A stretch of 64,000 nucleotides of DNA, from positions 1 through 64,000 of the forward strand of contig NZ_WIAQ01000001.1 of assembly GCF_009466385.1 (NCBI RefSeq), written 5' to 3'. The position numbers and the translations under genes were made by a program. The DNA is from Peribacillus tepidiphilus (lineage in GTDB: Bacteria > Bacillota > Bacilli > Bacillales > DSM-1321). The number at the start of each line of letters is the position of its first letter. Position 1 is the stretch's first letter. Below are positions 7,090 to 16,181 of the stretch, one piece after another. The notes under the pieces are model-generated. The model did no database searches. It was not told the DNA's origin and saw only the letters and a list, made by a program, of their open reading frames with translations.

Positions 7090-8502
7090 TCAAAGTAATT
7101 TCCGTATCCTAAAATTGTCTTCAAGTAACACCCAATTTTGCGGGAATGGATAACCGAGTACCCAATAGCTTATTCCACGTAATCCGTAATCCTTCACTGT
7201 ATCAAATTTTGCTTGAGCGCTGCGGGCATCTTCAAACCAGACTTCATGCGTGCGTCCTTGACCATCTACATACCGATAGAATGGTGTTTGCGAAGTTTGG
7301 TCATATTGAATGACTGCTCCATATCGGACTGCTCGTCGGATTGCTTCCTGCATATCAAATGTTTCAGCTTCTCGGCCTTGAACATGTGGAAGGAGCCAAT
7401 CACGCGCATACACTTGAAAGCCCATAAAGATTTTGTTTCTTGGAATAACGGTAACCGCATAATCCAGAACCCGTCTGATTTCATTAAGTGGAGAGATTGC
7501 CCGCGGAGGTCCTAGCCGATATCCCCATTCGTATGTCATCAAGATGACAAAATCGACAATTCTTCCATGTGCAGCGTAGTCGTGTGCTTCATATAAAAGC
7601 CCCTTTTGTTCAGAACTTGTTTTGGGAGCAAGCGCACTTGAAACAAAATATCCTTCTGGATGCAAACGGTCTACTGCACGCTGAAGAAATTGATTATACA
7701 GCTCGCGATCAGCTGGAAATACATTTTCAAAATCAACATTCAGGCCTCGATAGCCTTTATTTCTCATTGTGTTTATAATGTTGGTTAATAATCGATTTTG
7801 TACATCTACACTGGAAAGAATGGTATGTGCCAATTTGGACCCTGGATCTTTGAAAGTGAAATTTGTGATGCACATCATTGGGACAACTCGTTCAGCTTGA
7901 GCTGCTTGAATGATTGCGGTATCGTTGATTGGTTCTAGCCCACCGTCTTCTTTCATAATGTACGCAAAAGGGCAAACGTAAGTTAAATAGTCCCCTACCT
8001 CACGAACATCTCTTCCGCCTTGTTCTCCCGCATTAATCGTATAACCATTTACGTCAATAACTGGTTTACTAAAAGGAATCGTTAACACCGTTCCCGGATA
8101 AATAAGATTAGGATCCTGAATTTGATTCGTTTTCATTATTTCTTCAACAGTCGTTCCATAGCGCTGCGCAATTTGCCATAAGGTCTCTCCAGGTTCAACA
8201 GTATGTCTACGAGCTGGAATATATAATACCATTCCTGGATGAATTCTGTTTGGATCAGCTATTTGGTTAGCCTGAATAATAGTCTCTACCGAAACCCCAT
8301 ATCTTTGTGCAATTCTCCATAGTGTTTCCCCAGCTCGAACGGTGTGTTGACGAGCAGCAGTAGGAATTACAATGGATTGGCCAATAAGTAAACGATTAGA
8401 ATCAGGTAATTGGTTTGCATCAACGATTTGTGCCAGACTCACCCCATAACGACTGGCGATTTGCCAAAGCGTCTCTCCTCTTTGAACAACATGAATAATC
8501 AT
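7090..8502 (-). CDS. LysM-GH18 spore-cortex glycosidase (YaaH/SleL type)
   Basis: 470 residues: three LysM peptidoglycan-binding repeats (about 2-48, 53-98 and 101-146, each with GETLW.IA.RYG) followed by a glycoside hydrolase 18 domain (about 150-465). The catalytic end of the GH18 motif is read as NVDFEN (Asp and Glu kept). SleL/YaaH proteins act as N-acetylglucosaminidases on cortex fragments during germination and have, as I recall, two LysM; the third is extra here. No signal peptide, as usual for coat-delivered enzymes. RBS GAGGAGG eight bases before ATG. Monocistronic with its own terminator. Confidence 0.88.
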   Translation of the reverse strand: MIIHVVQRGETLWQIASRYGVSLAQIVDANQLPDSNRLLIGQSIVIPTAARQHTVRAGETLWRIAQRYGVSVETIIQANQIADPNRIHPGMVLYIPARRHTVEPGETLWQIAQRYGTTVEEIMKTNQIQDPNLIYPGTVLTIPFSKPVIDVNGYTINAGEQGGRDVREVGDYLTYVCPFAYIMKEDGGLEPINDTAIIQAAQAERVVPMMCITNFTFKDPGSKLAHTILSSVDVQNRLLTNIINTMRNKGYRGLNVDFENVFPADRELYNQFLQRAVDRLHPEGYFVSSALAPKTSSEQKGLLYEAHDYAAHGRIVDFVILMTYEWGYRLGPPRAISPLNEIRRVLDYAVTVIPRNKIFMGFQVYARDWLLPHVQGREAETFDMQEAIRRAVRYGAVIQYDQTSQTPFYRYVDGQGRTHEVWFEDARSAQAKFDTVKDYGLRGISYWVLGYPFPQNWVLLEDNFRIRKLL

Positions 8503-8587
8503 AAGGACCTCCTCTAAATTTAGTCATATACCTATTTGTATGCCGCCCATAGAAGTGAGGAAACTATAAACGGAAAAAATGCTTAAA

Positions 8588-8626
8588 TAAAAAAAGAAGG
8601 AGAATTGTTCTCTCCTTCTTCTATTC
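8588..8626 (-). terminator. Terminator of the PlsC-like gene
   Basis: Stem AGAAGGAGA / TCTCTCCTTCT with a TTTTTTT tail on the minus strand. Confidence 0.8.
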
Positions 8627-8679
8627 ATTAAAATTTGATAACTCCCTTTTACTTATTACACTTATGGGAAAACTCTTTT

Positions 8680-9408
8680 TCATGCACGGAGTTTTTCGAT
8701 TTCATCCGCAATGCGTTCTTGAATTTCGTTAGCAAGAGCTTTGCTGTCTTTCCCTTCATATTGATCAGGAGTAACGGCAGGTAAGATGGAAAGTGTCACT
8801 TGACCAGGCTTGATCCATCCGCCGTTTTTTTCCATTAAACTAGCTGTTCCATAAATGGCAATCGGTACAATGGGTACCTTGGAGTCAGTGGCTAGCCGAA
8901 GACTTCCCGCTTTAAATGGGCCAACCGGTCCACCTTTACTTCTCGTTCCTTCTGGAAAAATGACAAGAGAGTGGCCGTTTTTCAATTTCTCGATCCCCAT
9001 TCGAATAGCTTGAATCGATTGTCTTCTGTCTTTGCGATCCATGAATACACAGTTCATTACTTCCATCCATTTTGAAACGATTGGGATCTTTTTTACCTCA
9101 ACTTTGGAAATAAAGCCGAACGGTTTTTTTATGTACCCGATGAGAACTGGGGTGTCAAAGTTTCCTTCATGGTTTGCAACAATCAATACAGGACCTTTAG
9201 GAAGATTGTGCTCCCCGATTACTTTCACTTTTCCTCCTGCTATTTTTACAAGGGTACTGGCCCATTTTTTGGGCAGGATGTGAATGATCTCGTCTCTTTC
9301 TTCAACGGGTAGCTGTTGTAGTGTGTCTTTTCTCACACTTCTTAAAGTTGGAATACTATAAAGTAAATAAGCAAAAAAATACATAAAAAAGCCTGCTGTT
9401 CGTAGCAT
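8680..9408 (-). CDS. 1-acyl-glycerol-3-phosphate acyltransferase family protein (YpkP-like)
   Basis: 242 residues. PlsC-type membrane enzymes place the second acyl chain on lysophosphatidate to give phosphatidate. The acyltransferase motifs are NHEGNFD (His80, Asp85), FPEGTRS (about 152-158) and a late VPIVPIAI block; an N-terminal hydrophobic segment anchors it. The start at 9408 follows AGGGGG; an ATG at 9441 lacks a site. From position between ilvA and dfrA the B. subtilis counterpart is ypkP, whose exact substrate I do not know. It runs in the same direction as hemAT but with a 70-bp gap. Confidence 0.88.
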   Translation of the reverse strand: MLRTAGFFMYFFAYLLYSIPTLRSVRKDTLQQLPVEERDEIIHILPKKWASTLVKIAGGKVKVIGEHNLPKGPVLIVANHEGNFDTPVLIGYIKKPFGFISKVEVKKIPIVSKWMEVMNCVFMDRKDRRQSIQAIRMGIEKLKNGHSLVIFPEGTRSKGGPVGPFKAGSLRLATDSKVPIVPIAIYGTASLMEKNGGWIKPGQVTLSILPAVTPDQYEGKDSKALANEIQERIADEIEKLRA

Positions 9409-9479
9409 GATGATTCCCCCTGATTGATTTACACCCATCATTATAATCGACTACTCCCTCTAGTAGTATAAAAAACGGA

Positions 9480-10778
9480 CTATAATTTGGATGAAACCTT
9501 CATCATACTATCTGCTGAACATGCTACTTCAGAAATGGAGTTGGAAATAGAATGAACCATTTGAACAAATTGATCAAGTTCTTTTTTCAATCTTTCGTTG
9601 TGCCCTTTGTTTTCAGTCATAAACGCATGAATGGAGTTAAATAAGCTCATCAGCACATCAATTTCCGTTTTTCCATTATGCGTCAGTTCAAAGATTTGGG
9701 ACATGGATTCGCTGATTTTGGCCATTTGATCTTCCGTATGGTTGGTTAGTGCTGACACTCCAGATACAGATTTTTTTGTTTGTTCAGCAAGCTTCCTTAC
9801 TTCTTCCGCTACGATGGCAAATCCTCGGCCATGCTCCCCGGCTCTTGCCGCTTCAATTGCAGCATTAAGTGCAAGTAAATTCGTCTGTTCAGCAATAGAA
9901 GTAACTAAGTTTACAATGTCCCCGATTTGCTGAGAAATGCCCCGTAATTGATCCATTTCATACTGAATAGCACCTGCTTTTTCTTCAAGCAGGACCATTA
10001 AACGACTATGATCCGTAAGTCTGTCCTTTCCTGATTCTGATTTTTCTAGCGCTTGTTCACATAAGTTAAATGCATACAGAGACAAGTCTGTCAGCTGCTC
10101 AGCTTGAAGACCGACCTCTTGTGCACAGGTGCTTGTTTCATCAGAAACAGCCGATAATTCCTTAGTAGTCTGAATAAGATTTTGAAGGATGAGTTTTTTT
10201 CTATCTGATGATTCTTTCCTGAGCCTGTCATTTTCTTCTTCATACGCCTCTACGACAACTTGTTTTTCAAAATTCAAAATTTTAGAAATAAGTTTTATGT
10301 ATTCGATGCACTCATCTACACCCGAAATATACGGTTTAATAACCTGAATGATTTCAAAAGAAAGTTTTTGGAACGAAGCAATATACCATTTTGGTTCAAG
10401 TCCAATTCGGACGTGAGCATTCGCGATTCGTTTTCTTTGTTCAATAAAAGCAGCATTTATTTCACCAGAGAACATTTCCATCAGATGCCTTTTTAATGTT
10501 CCTTTCAGTCTGTCTACCGTACTATGTTGGAATATCTTCTCTTGTAAATAAGGCACTTCCAACACGGACTCGTAAAATTTTTCTGTTATTTCGTCGGCAT
10601 GCTCACGCAATACGGCTTGGATTTTTTTTGCATTTTCCAGATCTTGAACAGAAATATCCATCATTTTTAATTGATGATTCAAATCACTGCTTAATTCTGA
10701 TGATTGGAAAAGAGTGTATTCGCTAAACTCGCAAAAAGATTCCTTCTCTTCTATTTTCTTCCCCCATTTGAGCTTCAT
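9480..10778 (-). CDS. hemAT: Heme-based aerotaxis transducer HemAT
   Basis: Soluble oxygen sensor that feeds the chemotaxis kinase CheA. 432 residues, as in B. subtilis. The N-terminal globin-coupled sensor domain spans about 30-185; the block [14 protein letters not shown] and [11 protein letters not shown] places the proximal heme ligand at His122. The C-terminal half is a methyl-accepting coiled coil with the hairpin signature [19 protein letters not shown] split around residue 300 (shown here as consecutive motifs). No membrane helix. The start at 10778 follows AGGGGGG; a longer reading to 10847 has no site. Confidence 0.95.
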   Translation of the reverse strand: MKLKWGKKIEEKESFCEFSEYTLFQSSELSSDLNHQLKMMDISVQDLENAKKIQAVLREHADEITEKFYESVLEVPYLQEKIFQHSTVDRLKGTLKRHLMEMFSGEINAAFIEQRKRIANAHVRIGLEPKWYIASFQKLSFEIIQVIKPYISGVDECIEYIKLISKILNFEKQVVVEAYEEENDRLRKESSDRKKLILQNLIQTTKELSAVSDETSTCAQEVGLQAEQLTDLSLYAFNLCEQALEKSESGKDRLTDHSRLMVLLEEKAGAIQYEMDQLRGISQQIGDIVNLVTSIAEQTNLLALNAAIEAARAGEHGRGFAIVAEEVRKLAEQTKKSVSGVSALTNHTEDQMAKISESMSQIFELTHNGKTEIDVLMSLFNSIHAFMTENKGHNERLKKELDQFVQMVHSISNSISEVACSADSMMKVSSKL

Positions 10779-10965
10779 AAAGATCCCCCCTAGTAAACCA
10801 AACAAATATGGTAACAATTGGAGTCTAACACAAAATTTTCCTACCATAAAGAGAATTTTTTGTAAGAAATGCTAAAGGTATTATGGATAGAGGAAGGAGA
10901 AGGATGGTCTTAGGTACGTATTACGAATCATACGACCTCCCATTTCGTACTTCAGCCGAATTTTT

Positions 10966-11090
10966 GGTTTCGCTTAAATCAAAGGTGTTTTCGCTTAAAT
11001 CCCCTGACGTTTCGCTTATATCACAGGACTTTTCGCTTAAATCAGCCGAGGTTTCGCTTAAATGATCAAGATTTTCGCTTAAATCAAAAT
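10966..11090 (-). repeat. 21-bp phased array D (TTTAAGCGAAA family, 6 units)
   Basis: On the plus strand CGCTTA starts at 10971, 10992, 11013, 11034, 11055 and 11076, all steps 21 bp; on the minus strand this reads GATTTAAGCGAAA, the same orientation as the flanking genes dfrA and hemAT. It lies beyond the dfrA terminator and before hemAT. Bases between cores vary. Confidence 0.92.
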
Positions 11091-11130
11091 TTTATGTATT
11101 CAGTAGTCTGATCATGCTGCAAAAAAAAGA

Positions 11131-11173
11131 CAAAAAACCTGTGCCGACTTAGGTACTCGGCACAGGTTTTTTA
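11131..11173 (-). terminator. Terminator of thyA-dfrA
   Basis: Stem AAAACCTGTGCCGA / TCGGCACAGGTTTT, flanked by A and T runs; it overlaps the dfrA stop codon. Confidence 0.9.
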
Positions 11174-11659
11174 GGATTTCCGCTCGTAAATATAATAATC
11201 ATGAGCATATTTGTTTTTTTCATCAACTGGACCAGGAGTTTTGGAAACCAATGTCCATTCCTTTTCATCAAAAGGCGGAAAGTATATATCCCCTTCAAAT
11301 TGGTGATAAATTTTGGTGATATATAATTTGCTCGCAAACGGAAGGACTTGTTTTATGAGTTCCGCTCCGCCAATGACAAAGTACTCATTCGGCTTACTTT
11401 CTGTATAAGCCTTTAATTCCTCCATGGAGTGGAGAATGGTGCAATTTTCTTGTTGATAATCTGGATCTCTCGTTAGAATGACATTTTCTCTGCCTGGAAG
11501 CGGACGGCCAATCGACTCGAAAGTTTTACGCCCCATGATCACCGGATGCCCCATTGTCGTCTTTTTAAAATATTGCAAATCAGCCGGCAGGTACCATGGT
11601 AGCTCGTGACCCTTCCCAATCAAGTGGTTTTCATCCATAGCAACAATAATTGAAATCAT
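11171..11659 (-). CDS. dfrA: Dihydrofolate reductase
   Basis: 162 residues; reduces dihydrofolate to tetrahydrofolate with NADPH. The signature is complete: IVAMDENHLIGKGHELPW at the N terminus, the substrate Asp-equivalent in LPADLQYFK, the NADPH motifs GRKTFESIGRPLPGR and VIGGAEL. The start at 11659 follows GAGAGG. It lies 203 bases after thyA on the same strand, and the pair is functionally linked because thymidylate synthase oxidises the cofactor that DHFR restores. A stem-loop lies between the two genes. Confidence 0.95.
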   Translation of the reverse strand: MISIIVAMDENHLIGKGHELPWYLPADLQYFKKTTMGHPVIMGRKTFESIGRPLPGRENVILTRDPDYQQENCTILHSMEELKAYTESKPNEYFVIGGAELIKQVLPFASKLYITKIYHQFEGDIYFPPFDEKEWTLVSKTPGPVDEKNKYAHDYYIYERKS

Positions 11660-11813
11660 CCTGCTTACCTCTCTATTCGTAAGACTTAACTGGTATCGAT
11701 TTTTCAAGTAGTTCCTGAAATCCAAGAAACTTCATATGTAAAATATTTATAATCTTACCAATTATCCTGTTAAAAATGAACCATTTCCGGATAAAGAATT
11801 CCAACATACTACA

Positions 11814-11853
11814 AGAGGGTGTTCCCCTCCTATATTTTTGGGACACCCTCTAA
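11814..11853. other. Stem-loop between thyA and dfrA
   Basis: AGAGGGTGT(T)CCC pairs with GGGACACCCTCT around an A/T-rich loop. There is no T run on the minus strand, so this looks like an RNA processing or stability element, or a decayed terminator, rather than a working terminator. Confidence 0.6.
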
Positions 11854-11862
11854 ATTAAAATC

Positions 11863-12819
11863 CTATACAGCAACTGGCGCTTTTATTGCTGGATGTGGAT
11901 GATAATTCTCAAGCGTCAAATCATCCAGCTCACATTCAAAGACGGATTTCAAATCATCTCGGATGATTAGCTTCGGAAGCTCTCTAGGCTCCCTTGTTAA
12001 TTGAGTTTCCACTTGTTCTATGTGGTTTAAGTAAATATGTGCATCACCTAACGTGTGGATGAATTCTCCTACCTGCAAGCCGCATTCTTTAGCAATTAAA
12101 TGTGTTAATAAAGAATAGCTTGCTATGTTAAAAGGAATGCCTAAGAAAATGTCGCCACTTCGCTGATATAATTGGCAAGATAATTTACCTTCTGAAACAT
12201 AAAATTGAAACATCGTATGGCATGGCGGTAGTGCCATAGAAGGGACATCTTCAGGATTCCACGCAGAAACGATCAACCTTCTAGAGGATGGATTTACTTT
12301 GATTGTTTCAATCACATCTTTCAATTGGTCAATGGTCTCTCCAGTTGAAGTTTTCCATTCTCTCCACTGTTTTCCGTATACATTTCCTAATTCACCATAA
12401 GTCTTGGCAAATTCTTCATCCGTTAAAATTCGTTCTTTAAATCGTTCCATCTGTTTTTGATAGACCTTATTAAACTCCTCATCTTCTAGTGAACGCAATC
12501 CAAAATTCGTCATATCCGGACCGTCATAATCTGTACTCTCCACCCATTTTTTAAACGCCCATTCATTCCAAATATTATTGTTATGTTCAAGAAGATATTT
12601 TATATTGGTATCCCCTTTTATAAACCATAGAAGTTCAGAAGCAACGAGTCTGAAAGGAACTCTCTTTGTTGTTAGCAGCGGAAACCCTTCTGATAAGTCA
12701 AAACGCATTTGATACCCAAATATACTTTTTGTGCCTGTTCCTGTTCGATCGTCTTTCACTGCCCCATTTTCTAAGACATATTTACATAAGTTTAAATATG
12801 AATATTCATTTTTACTCAT
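11863..12819 (-). CDS. thyA: Thymidylate synthase (ThyA, long form)
   Basis: 318 residues; methylates dUMP to dTMP using methylenetetrahydrofolate. The nucleophile is Cys200 in [11 protein letters not shown]; the N-terminal phosphate arginine is in [10 protein letters not shown]; the folate-binding C terminus ends [10 protein letters not shown]. An insertion of about 50 residues (roughly 88-150) separates this from the 264-residue E. coli type and makes it like the Lactobacillus/Staphylococcus form. AGGGGATTC lies before the ATG. It is the first gene of thyA-dfrA. Confidence 0.96.
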   Translation of the reverse strand: MSKNEYSYLNLCKYVLENGAVKDDRTGTGTKSIFGYQMRFDLSEGFPLLTTKRVPFRLVASELLWFIKGDTNIKYLLEHNNNIWNEWAFKKWVESTDYDGPDMTNFGLRSLEDEEFNKVYQKQMERFKERILTDEEFAKTYGELGNVYGKQWREWKTSTGETIDQLKDVIETIKVNPSSRRLIVSAWNPEDVPSMALPPCHTMFQFYVSEGKLSCQLYQRSGDIFLGIPFNIASYSLLTHLIAKECGLQVGEFIHTLGDAHIYLNHIEQVETQLTREPRELPKLIIRDDLKSVFECELDDLTLENYHPHPAIKAPVAV

Positions 12820-12869
12820 GTTGATTAGAATCCCCTTTTATTTCTTCGATTAGAAGTCATTTCTTAGCT

Positions 12870-13580
12870 CTATTTCAGCTTTTTAATAAATTGATACGTT
12901 CGAGGTGCTTTCCATTTCACTATTTTTCTTGTTTCTTCACTAAAATAGTACGTAGCAAATGCCTCTGCAAAGTACTCTTCTGGATGGTTTAAAAAATAAG
13001 CTTGATTTGGAAAGAGAAGGTCTGCTTCCTTTTTCCAAATCCGTAAAAATTTTTCCTGGTACCGTATGTTATTATAAACCATTTTATCAAGCGTATGGGC
13101 AAATTCATGTAATTCTAAGTTAATCGATCCATGGCCTTTCCCTTTTTCACTGTGACCGATCTTCACGTATACAATACGGCTGCCTCCCATACCAGGAACA
13201 GAATCCCATGTTTTATTTGAATCTGAATATCCTCGTGGGGTGATCCCCTTTAAGTGTTCAGCATGTTTTTGGTCGGTTAATGAACCGTTGAAAAGTTTAA
13301 TTTTTATCTTTCGATTCGCTGCCTGCCGAAGGATACTGTCTGGCACACGATCCAGGCTTTCTGCAATCTTTCCGGCCTCATCAGCCTGAAACGGTTCTTC
13401 TGGAAAAAGTAGAATTTCTTGTAAATATTTATTTTCTACTAAACATTCATTTTTCCTCAGCTCATGTTCAATCGGAAGAGCATGAAAAGGTACCCCCTCT
13501 TCAGAAGCTAATGAGATGGTGTAAAATGATAGAATAGCAGTAACGATTGATATGGATAGGATCCCTTTTTTTATTCTCAT
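12870..13580 (-). CDS. Secreted zinc metallopeptidase, lethal-factor-like (PPEP-like)
   Basis: 236 residues. A signal peptide (about 1-25, cut near LAS-EE) is followed by a zinc peptidase domain with HEFAH (158-162) and a downstream EEYFAEAFATYY block (201-212) that supplies the third ligand. This matches the anthrax lethal factor-like (M34) domain shared by secreted Pro-Pro endopeptidases. The bait, if any, is not in the window. The start at 13580 follows GAAAGGA; the longer reading runs into the divergent gene. It is divergent from the GIY-YIG gene with a 32-bp gap, so promoters must overlap the coding starts. Confidence 0.75.
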   Translation of the reverse strand: MRIKKGILSISIVTAILSFYTISLASEEGVPFHALPIEHELRKNECLVENKYLQEILLFPEEPFQADEAGKIAESLDRVPDSILRQAANRKIKIKLFNGSLTDQKHAEHLKGITPRGYSDSNKTWDSVPGMGGSRIVYVKIGHSEKGKGHGSINLELHEFAHTLDKMVYNNIRYQEKFLRIWKKEADLLFPNQAYFLNHPEEYFAEAFATYYFSEETRKIVKWKAPRTYQFIKKLK

Positions 13581-13612
13581 GATGCATAATCCTTTCCAAT
13601 AGGGGTGTCCAA

Positions 13613-13996
13613 ATGAAAGATATTGTCTATGATGTACAAAAAGGTCACACACTGTATGCTGTATTTCTAGAGTTAAAGGAATGGAACACAATAGAAATCG
13701 GAAAGCTTGGGACATTCTCTTTTGCTCCTGGTGTGTATGTGTATGTAGGGAGCGCCAAAAAGAACATGGAAAAAAGGCTTGCCAGGCATGTGCAGATCGA
13801 CAAGAAGAAAAGGTGGCACCTTGATTATTTAAGACCGTATTGCCAAATTACTAAAATTATATCATATGAAACTAGCATCGGAGAGTGCGGCCTAGCTTCC
13901 AAATTTAAGAAAAAAGGAAAGGTTTGTGTACCTCGTTTTGGAGCTTCTGATTGTAAATGCGGGGGGCATCTTATTTTTCTTGGGGAATGTAAGTAG
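13613..13996 (+). CDS. GIY-YIG-fold protein, DUF123 family
   Basis: 127 residues. The DUF123 pattern is clear: YAVFLEL near the start, a GVYVYVGSA strand corresponding to the GIY-YIG pair, RLARHV, a WHLDYLRP block and a Cys-rich end (CGLASKF ... GASDCKCGGHL). Members are sometimes fused to endonuclease III; no activity has been shown that I know of. AGGGG lies before the ATG. Divergent from the secreted peptidase. Confidence 0.8.
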   Translation: MKDIVYDVQKGHTLYAVFLELKEWNTIEIGKLGTFSFAPGVYVYVGSAKKNMEKRLARHVQIDKKKRWHLDYLRPYCQITKIISYETSIGECGLASKFKKKGKVCVPRFGASDCKCGGHLIFLGECK

Positions 13997-14052
13997 CGTT
14001 TTATTTTTGGCTTCCATATAATGAAATACCCATTTAAAAAATAGGTGAGAGA

Positions 14053-14295
14053 ATGAGAAGATTCCGGTGTCATAAGTGTATTGAAGAAAACCCCGAGCTC
14101 ACAAATGAAATCATGAGAATTGTCAGCATGGAGCTGTTCATCATTTTGGATCTGCTGCTATTCACCGTTTTCCTTGGCATCCTTTTACATGCTGCTACAT
14201 TGGACTTTAGAATCTATTGCTTCGTTCCCATTGGGTTTTTTGCTTTTTTCTACATGATCCTAAAATTCGTCATTTTTCCTTTGAATAAGAAGTAA
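14053..14295 (+). CDS. Small membrane protein with N-terminal CxxC, 80 aa
   Basis: Not recognised. CHKC (residues 6-9) could bind zinc or form a disulfide; two hydrophobic helices follow (about 27-47 and 52-74). AGGTGAGAG precedes the ATG. It lies 57 bases after the DUF123 gene on the same strand and may be co-transcribed. Confidence 0.5.
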   Translation: MRRFRCHKCIEENPELTNEIMRIVSMELFIILDLLLFTVFLGILLHAATLDFRIYCFVPIGFFAFFYMILKFVIFPLNKK

Positions 14296-14374
14296 AAAAA
14301 GTGCTGTCCGAAAAGGGCACCTTCATTAAAAATTGAAAATCTAGAATGCTGAAATATCCATATTCTTGAACATA

Positions 14375-14425
14375 AAAAGGGGCATCCAAAAGCCGAAAAT
14401 TCGACTTATTGGACAGCCCCCTTTC
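14375..14425 (-). terminator. Terminator downstream of ypjP
   Basis: Minus strand GGGGCTGTCCAATAAG pairs with a TTGGATGCCCC arm, then TTTTT. Confidence 0.7.
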
Positions 14426-14484
14426 AGTCTGATTGCACTTGCAATATTACCTAAAAAATGCTAGGCACGAGCCTGACACTTTAT

Positions 14485-15096
14485 TTATGAATAGATCGAT
14501 CCGCCTGTCCAATTCGGAGGCGTGTTTTTATCCCAGTATAGGCTTCCAAGATCGTAATGCTTGATGAAATTGTCATCTGCGAGGTGGTAATGAAAGTTAA
14601 ACCAATATCCTTGTTGTGGAGGTTTTTCTCTTCTTACGTGAAAACGGATGATGTCCTGTCCAGTCTTTTCATGATAAATATGGAATATTTTTTCACCTGT
14701 TCCGCCCGTTGGCTTTTCGGAAATGGCTAATTGTGCTAAATCATCCTCATCATGTGTAGCTGCAACCATTGCGATGGCTTCTTCAATCTTAGGAAGAATT
14801 AATTCTTTAAACTCGTTTTCAATTCGCGGCTTAATTTTATCGCCAAATTTTACATACGCATTCAGCTCGGCTTTTTCCATGATTTCGTTCATGAAGGTCT
14901 CTTTATTTCGATCATGAACATATGTATAATGCTTCTGAATGTCGCTGCTTTTGGCCTCCTCAAACGAATCCTTCTTTGGAGATTTGTTGGCTGAAGCATC
15001 CTCTAGCCAATGCAGCTCTGATGGCGTAATCAACCCGAATGTCAATATGGAAATTAAAATAATGAGACTTTTTTTCATCCATTTTGAATATTTCAT
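14485..15096 (-). CDS. ypjP: YpjP-like secreted or membrane-anchored protein
   Basis: 203 residues with an N-terminal signal-anchor (about 7-25). The mature part is charged with a C-terminal domain of aromatic motifs (GYWFNFHYHLADD, WDKNTPPNW). Length and position, next to the methyltransferase gene and downstream of thyA-dfrA, fit B. subtilis ypjP, a protein of unknown function. The start at 15096 is set by GAGGGG; an ATG five codons upstream lacks one. Confidence 0.75.
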   Translation of the reverse strand: MKYSKWMKKSLIILISILTFGLITPSELHWLEDASANKSPKKDSFEEAKSSDIQKHYTYVHDRNKETFMNEIMEKAELNAYVKFGDKIKPRIENEFKELILPKIEEAIAMVAATHDEDDLAQLAISEKPTGGTGEKIFHIYHEKTGQDIIRFHVRREKPPQQGYWFNFHYHLADDNFIKHYDLGSLYWDKNTPPNWTGGSIYS

Positions 15097-15273
15097 TTCA
15101 ATACCCCTCAAATTTCTCTACGATCTTATTCTACGAAACTACTAAGTGAAAGGTTTCGTTTTTTATAGGCAAAAAATATATATCTACATTTTAACGAAAA
15201 TTTCAAAAAAACTCATCATATTTATTTACCAGTTGGGAAAAATAACATTAACTTTTTGAAGGGGTTGCTTTTG

Positions 15274-15348
15274 ATGTGGGCAATGGTTATTACTTTTTGT
15301 AGTTTATTGATGATGGGATTCTTTGTTTATTTATGTATTGCGGATTAA
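15274..15348 (+). CDS. Possible 24-aa hydrophobic peptide
   Basis: ATG preceded by GAAGGGG at nine bases, then 24 codons giving an almost wholly hydrophobic peptide (MWAMVITFCSLLMMGFF and onward) ending CIAD. A strong terminator starts 22 bases after the stop. This layout is typical of small membrane peptides, but no homology can be claimed. Confidence 0.45.
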   Translation: MWAMVITFCSLLMMGFFVYLCIAD

Positions 15349-15370
15349 TCCTTTCGGTTCAAGAAACAGG

Positions 15371-15418
15371 AAAGACCGGAGCACAAGCATCAAAATGATG
15401 CTTGTGTCGGTCTTTTTT
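15371..15418. terminator. Strong bidirectional terminator
   Basis: AAAGACCG..GCACAAGCATC pairs with GATGCTTGTG.CGGTCTTT. It contains the ypiP stop codon (15390-15392) inside the stem and also serves the small plus-strand gene. Confidence 0.9.
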
Positions 15419-16181
15419 CGATATACCCGTAATGAAATTTCGATGTTTTGCGAATGATTTGATGAAATCCGAATTGAGAAAAACGATTACTTCTGAAATG
15501 ATCCTTCAAAACAACCCGATGCTTGGCAACACGAAGAGCTTCATCTACCACTTCTTGCGTGATCGAATTGTGAAACGCAAATTTTGTGAGCGATTGAATG
15601 CCCTGTGATTCTTCGATTGTCTGTTCAAACATTGGATCGAAGTACACCACATCATAGCGATCATCCGTCTGTTTTTTTAAAAATTCCAGATGATGCTCAT
15701 TGAAAATTTGAATCCGATCCATTGCTCTTTTTATTTCTTCTTCACAATTCCAAGACTTTAATCCAATGCCGACTAGATACGCAAGAAACGGATGGACTTC
15801 GATTCCATGCACCTTCCCTTGTTCTCCCGTAACATAACTCGCTACAATACTGTCGGAGGCTAATCCAAGCGTACAATCCAAAAATGACATACCTGGATGA
15901 AGATTGCACGTTTCAATAAAAGGATCCTTCTCGCCGTTTTGTATTCGTTTCATTCTTACAGTAGCTAAATTCGGATGGAAAAAGAAAGGCTTTTCACCGG
16001 AGGCATCATACAGTTCAAATCGTTCTTTTCCAATCACCAGAATTTCTTCCGCGTGCTTTGCAATCATCTTTTGAATCGATTGCTTCTTTCTCGGAATGTA
16101 AGGAACCTGTAGATGATTGGCTACAGCCTTCGCTTTTTCAATCCAAGCCTCATCTGTTCGGCCCGCTGTTGTGACAATCAT
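15390..16181 (-). CDS. ypiP: SAM-dependent methyltransferase-fold protein (YpiP-like)
   Basis: 263 residues. An N-terminal region of about 70 residues (IVTTAGRTDEAWIEKA) is followed by a class I methyltransferase fold: FLDCTLGLASDS as the SAM loop, GIEVHPFL, and VYFDPMFE as the catalytic-region DP motif. Substrate unknown. The ATG overlaps the brxB stop (ATGA), so translation is coupled to brxB. Position matches B. subtilis ypiP. Confidence 0.8.
   Translation of the reverse strand: MIVTTAGRTDEAWIEKAKAVANHLQVPYIPRKKQSIQKMIAKHAEEILVIGKERFELYDASGEKPFFFHPNLATVRMKRIQNGEKDPFIETCNLHPGMSFLDCTLGLASDSIVASYVTGEQGKVHGIEVHPFLAYLVGIGLKSWNCEEEIKRAMDRIQIFNEHHLEFLKKQTDDRYDVVYFDPMFEQTIEESQGIQSLTKFAFHNSITQEVVDEALRVAKHRVVLKDHFRSNRFSQFGFHQIIRKTSKFHYGYIEKRPTQASF

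Noticed and set aside
10883..11065. 60-codon frame ending in FSLKS repeats
   Set aside because: It is the translation of array D, without conserved character.
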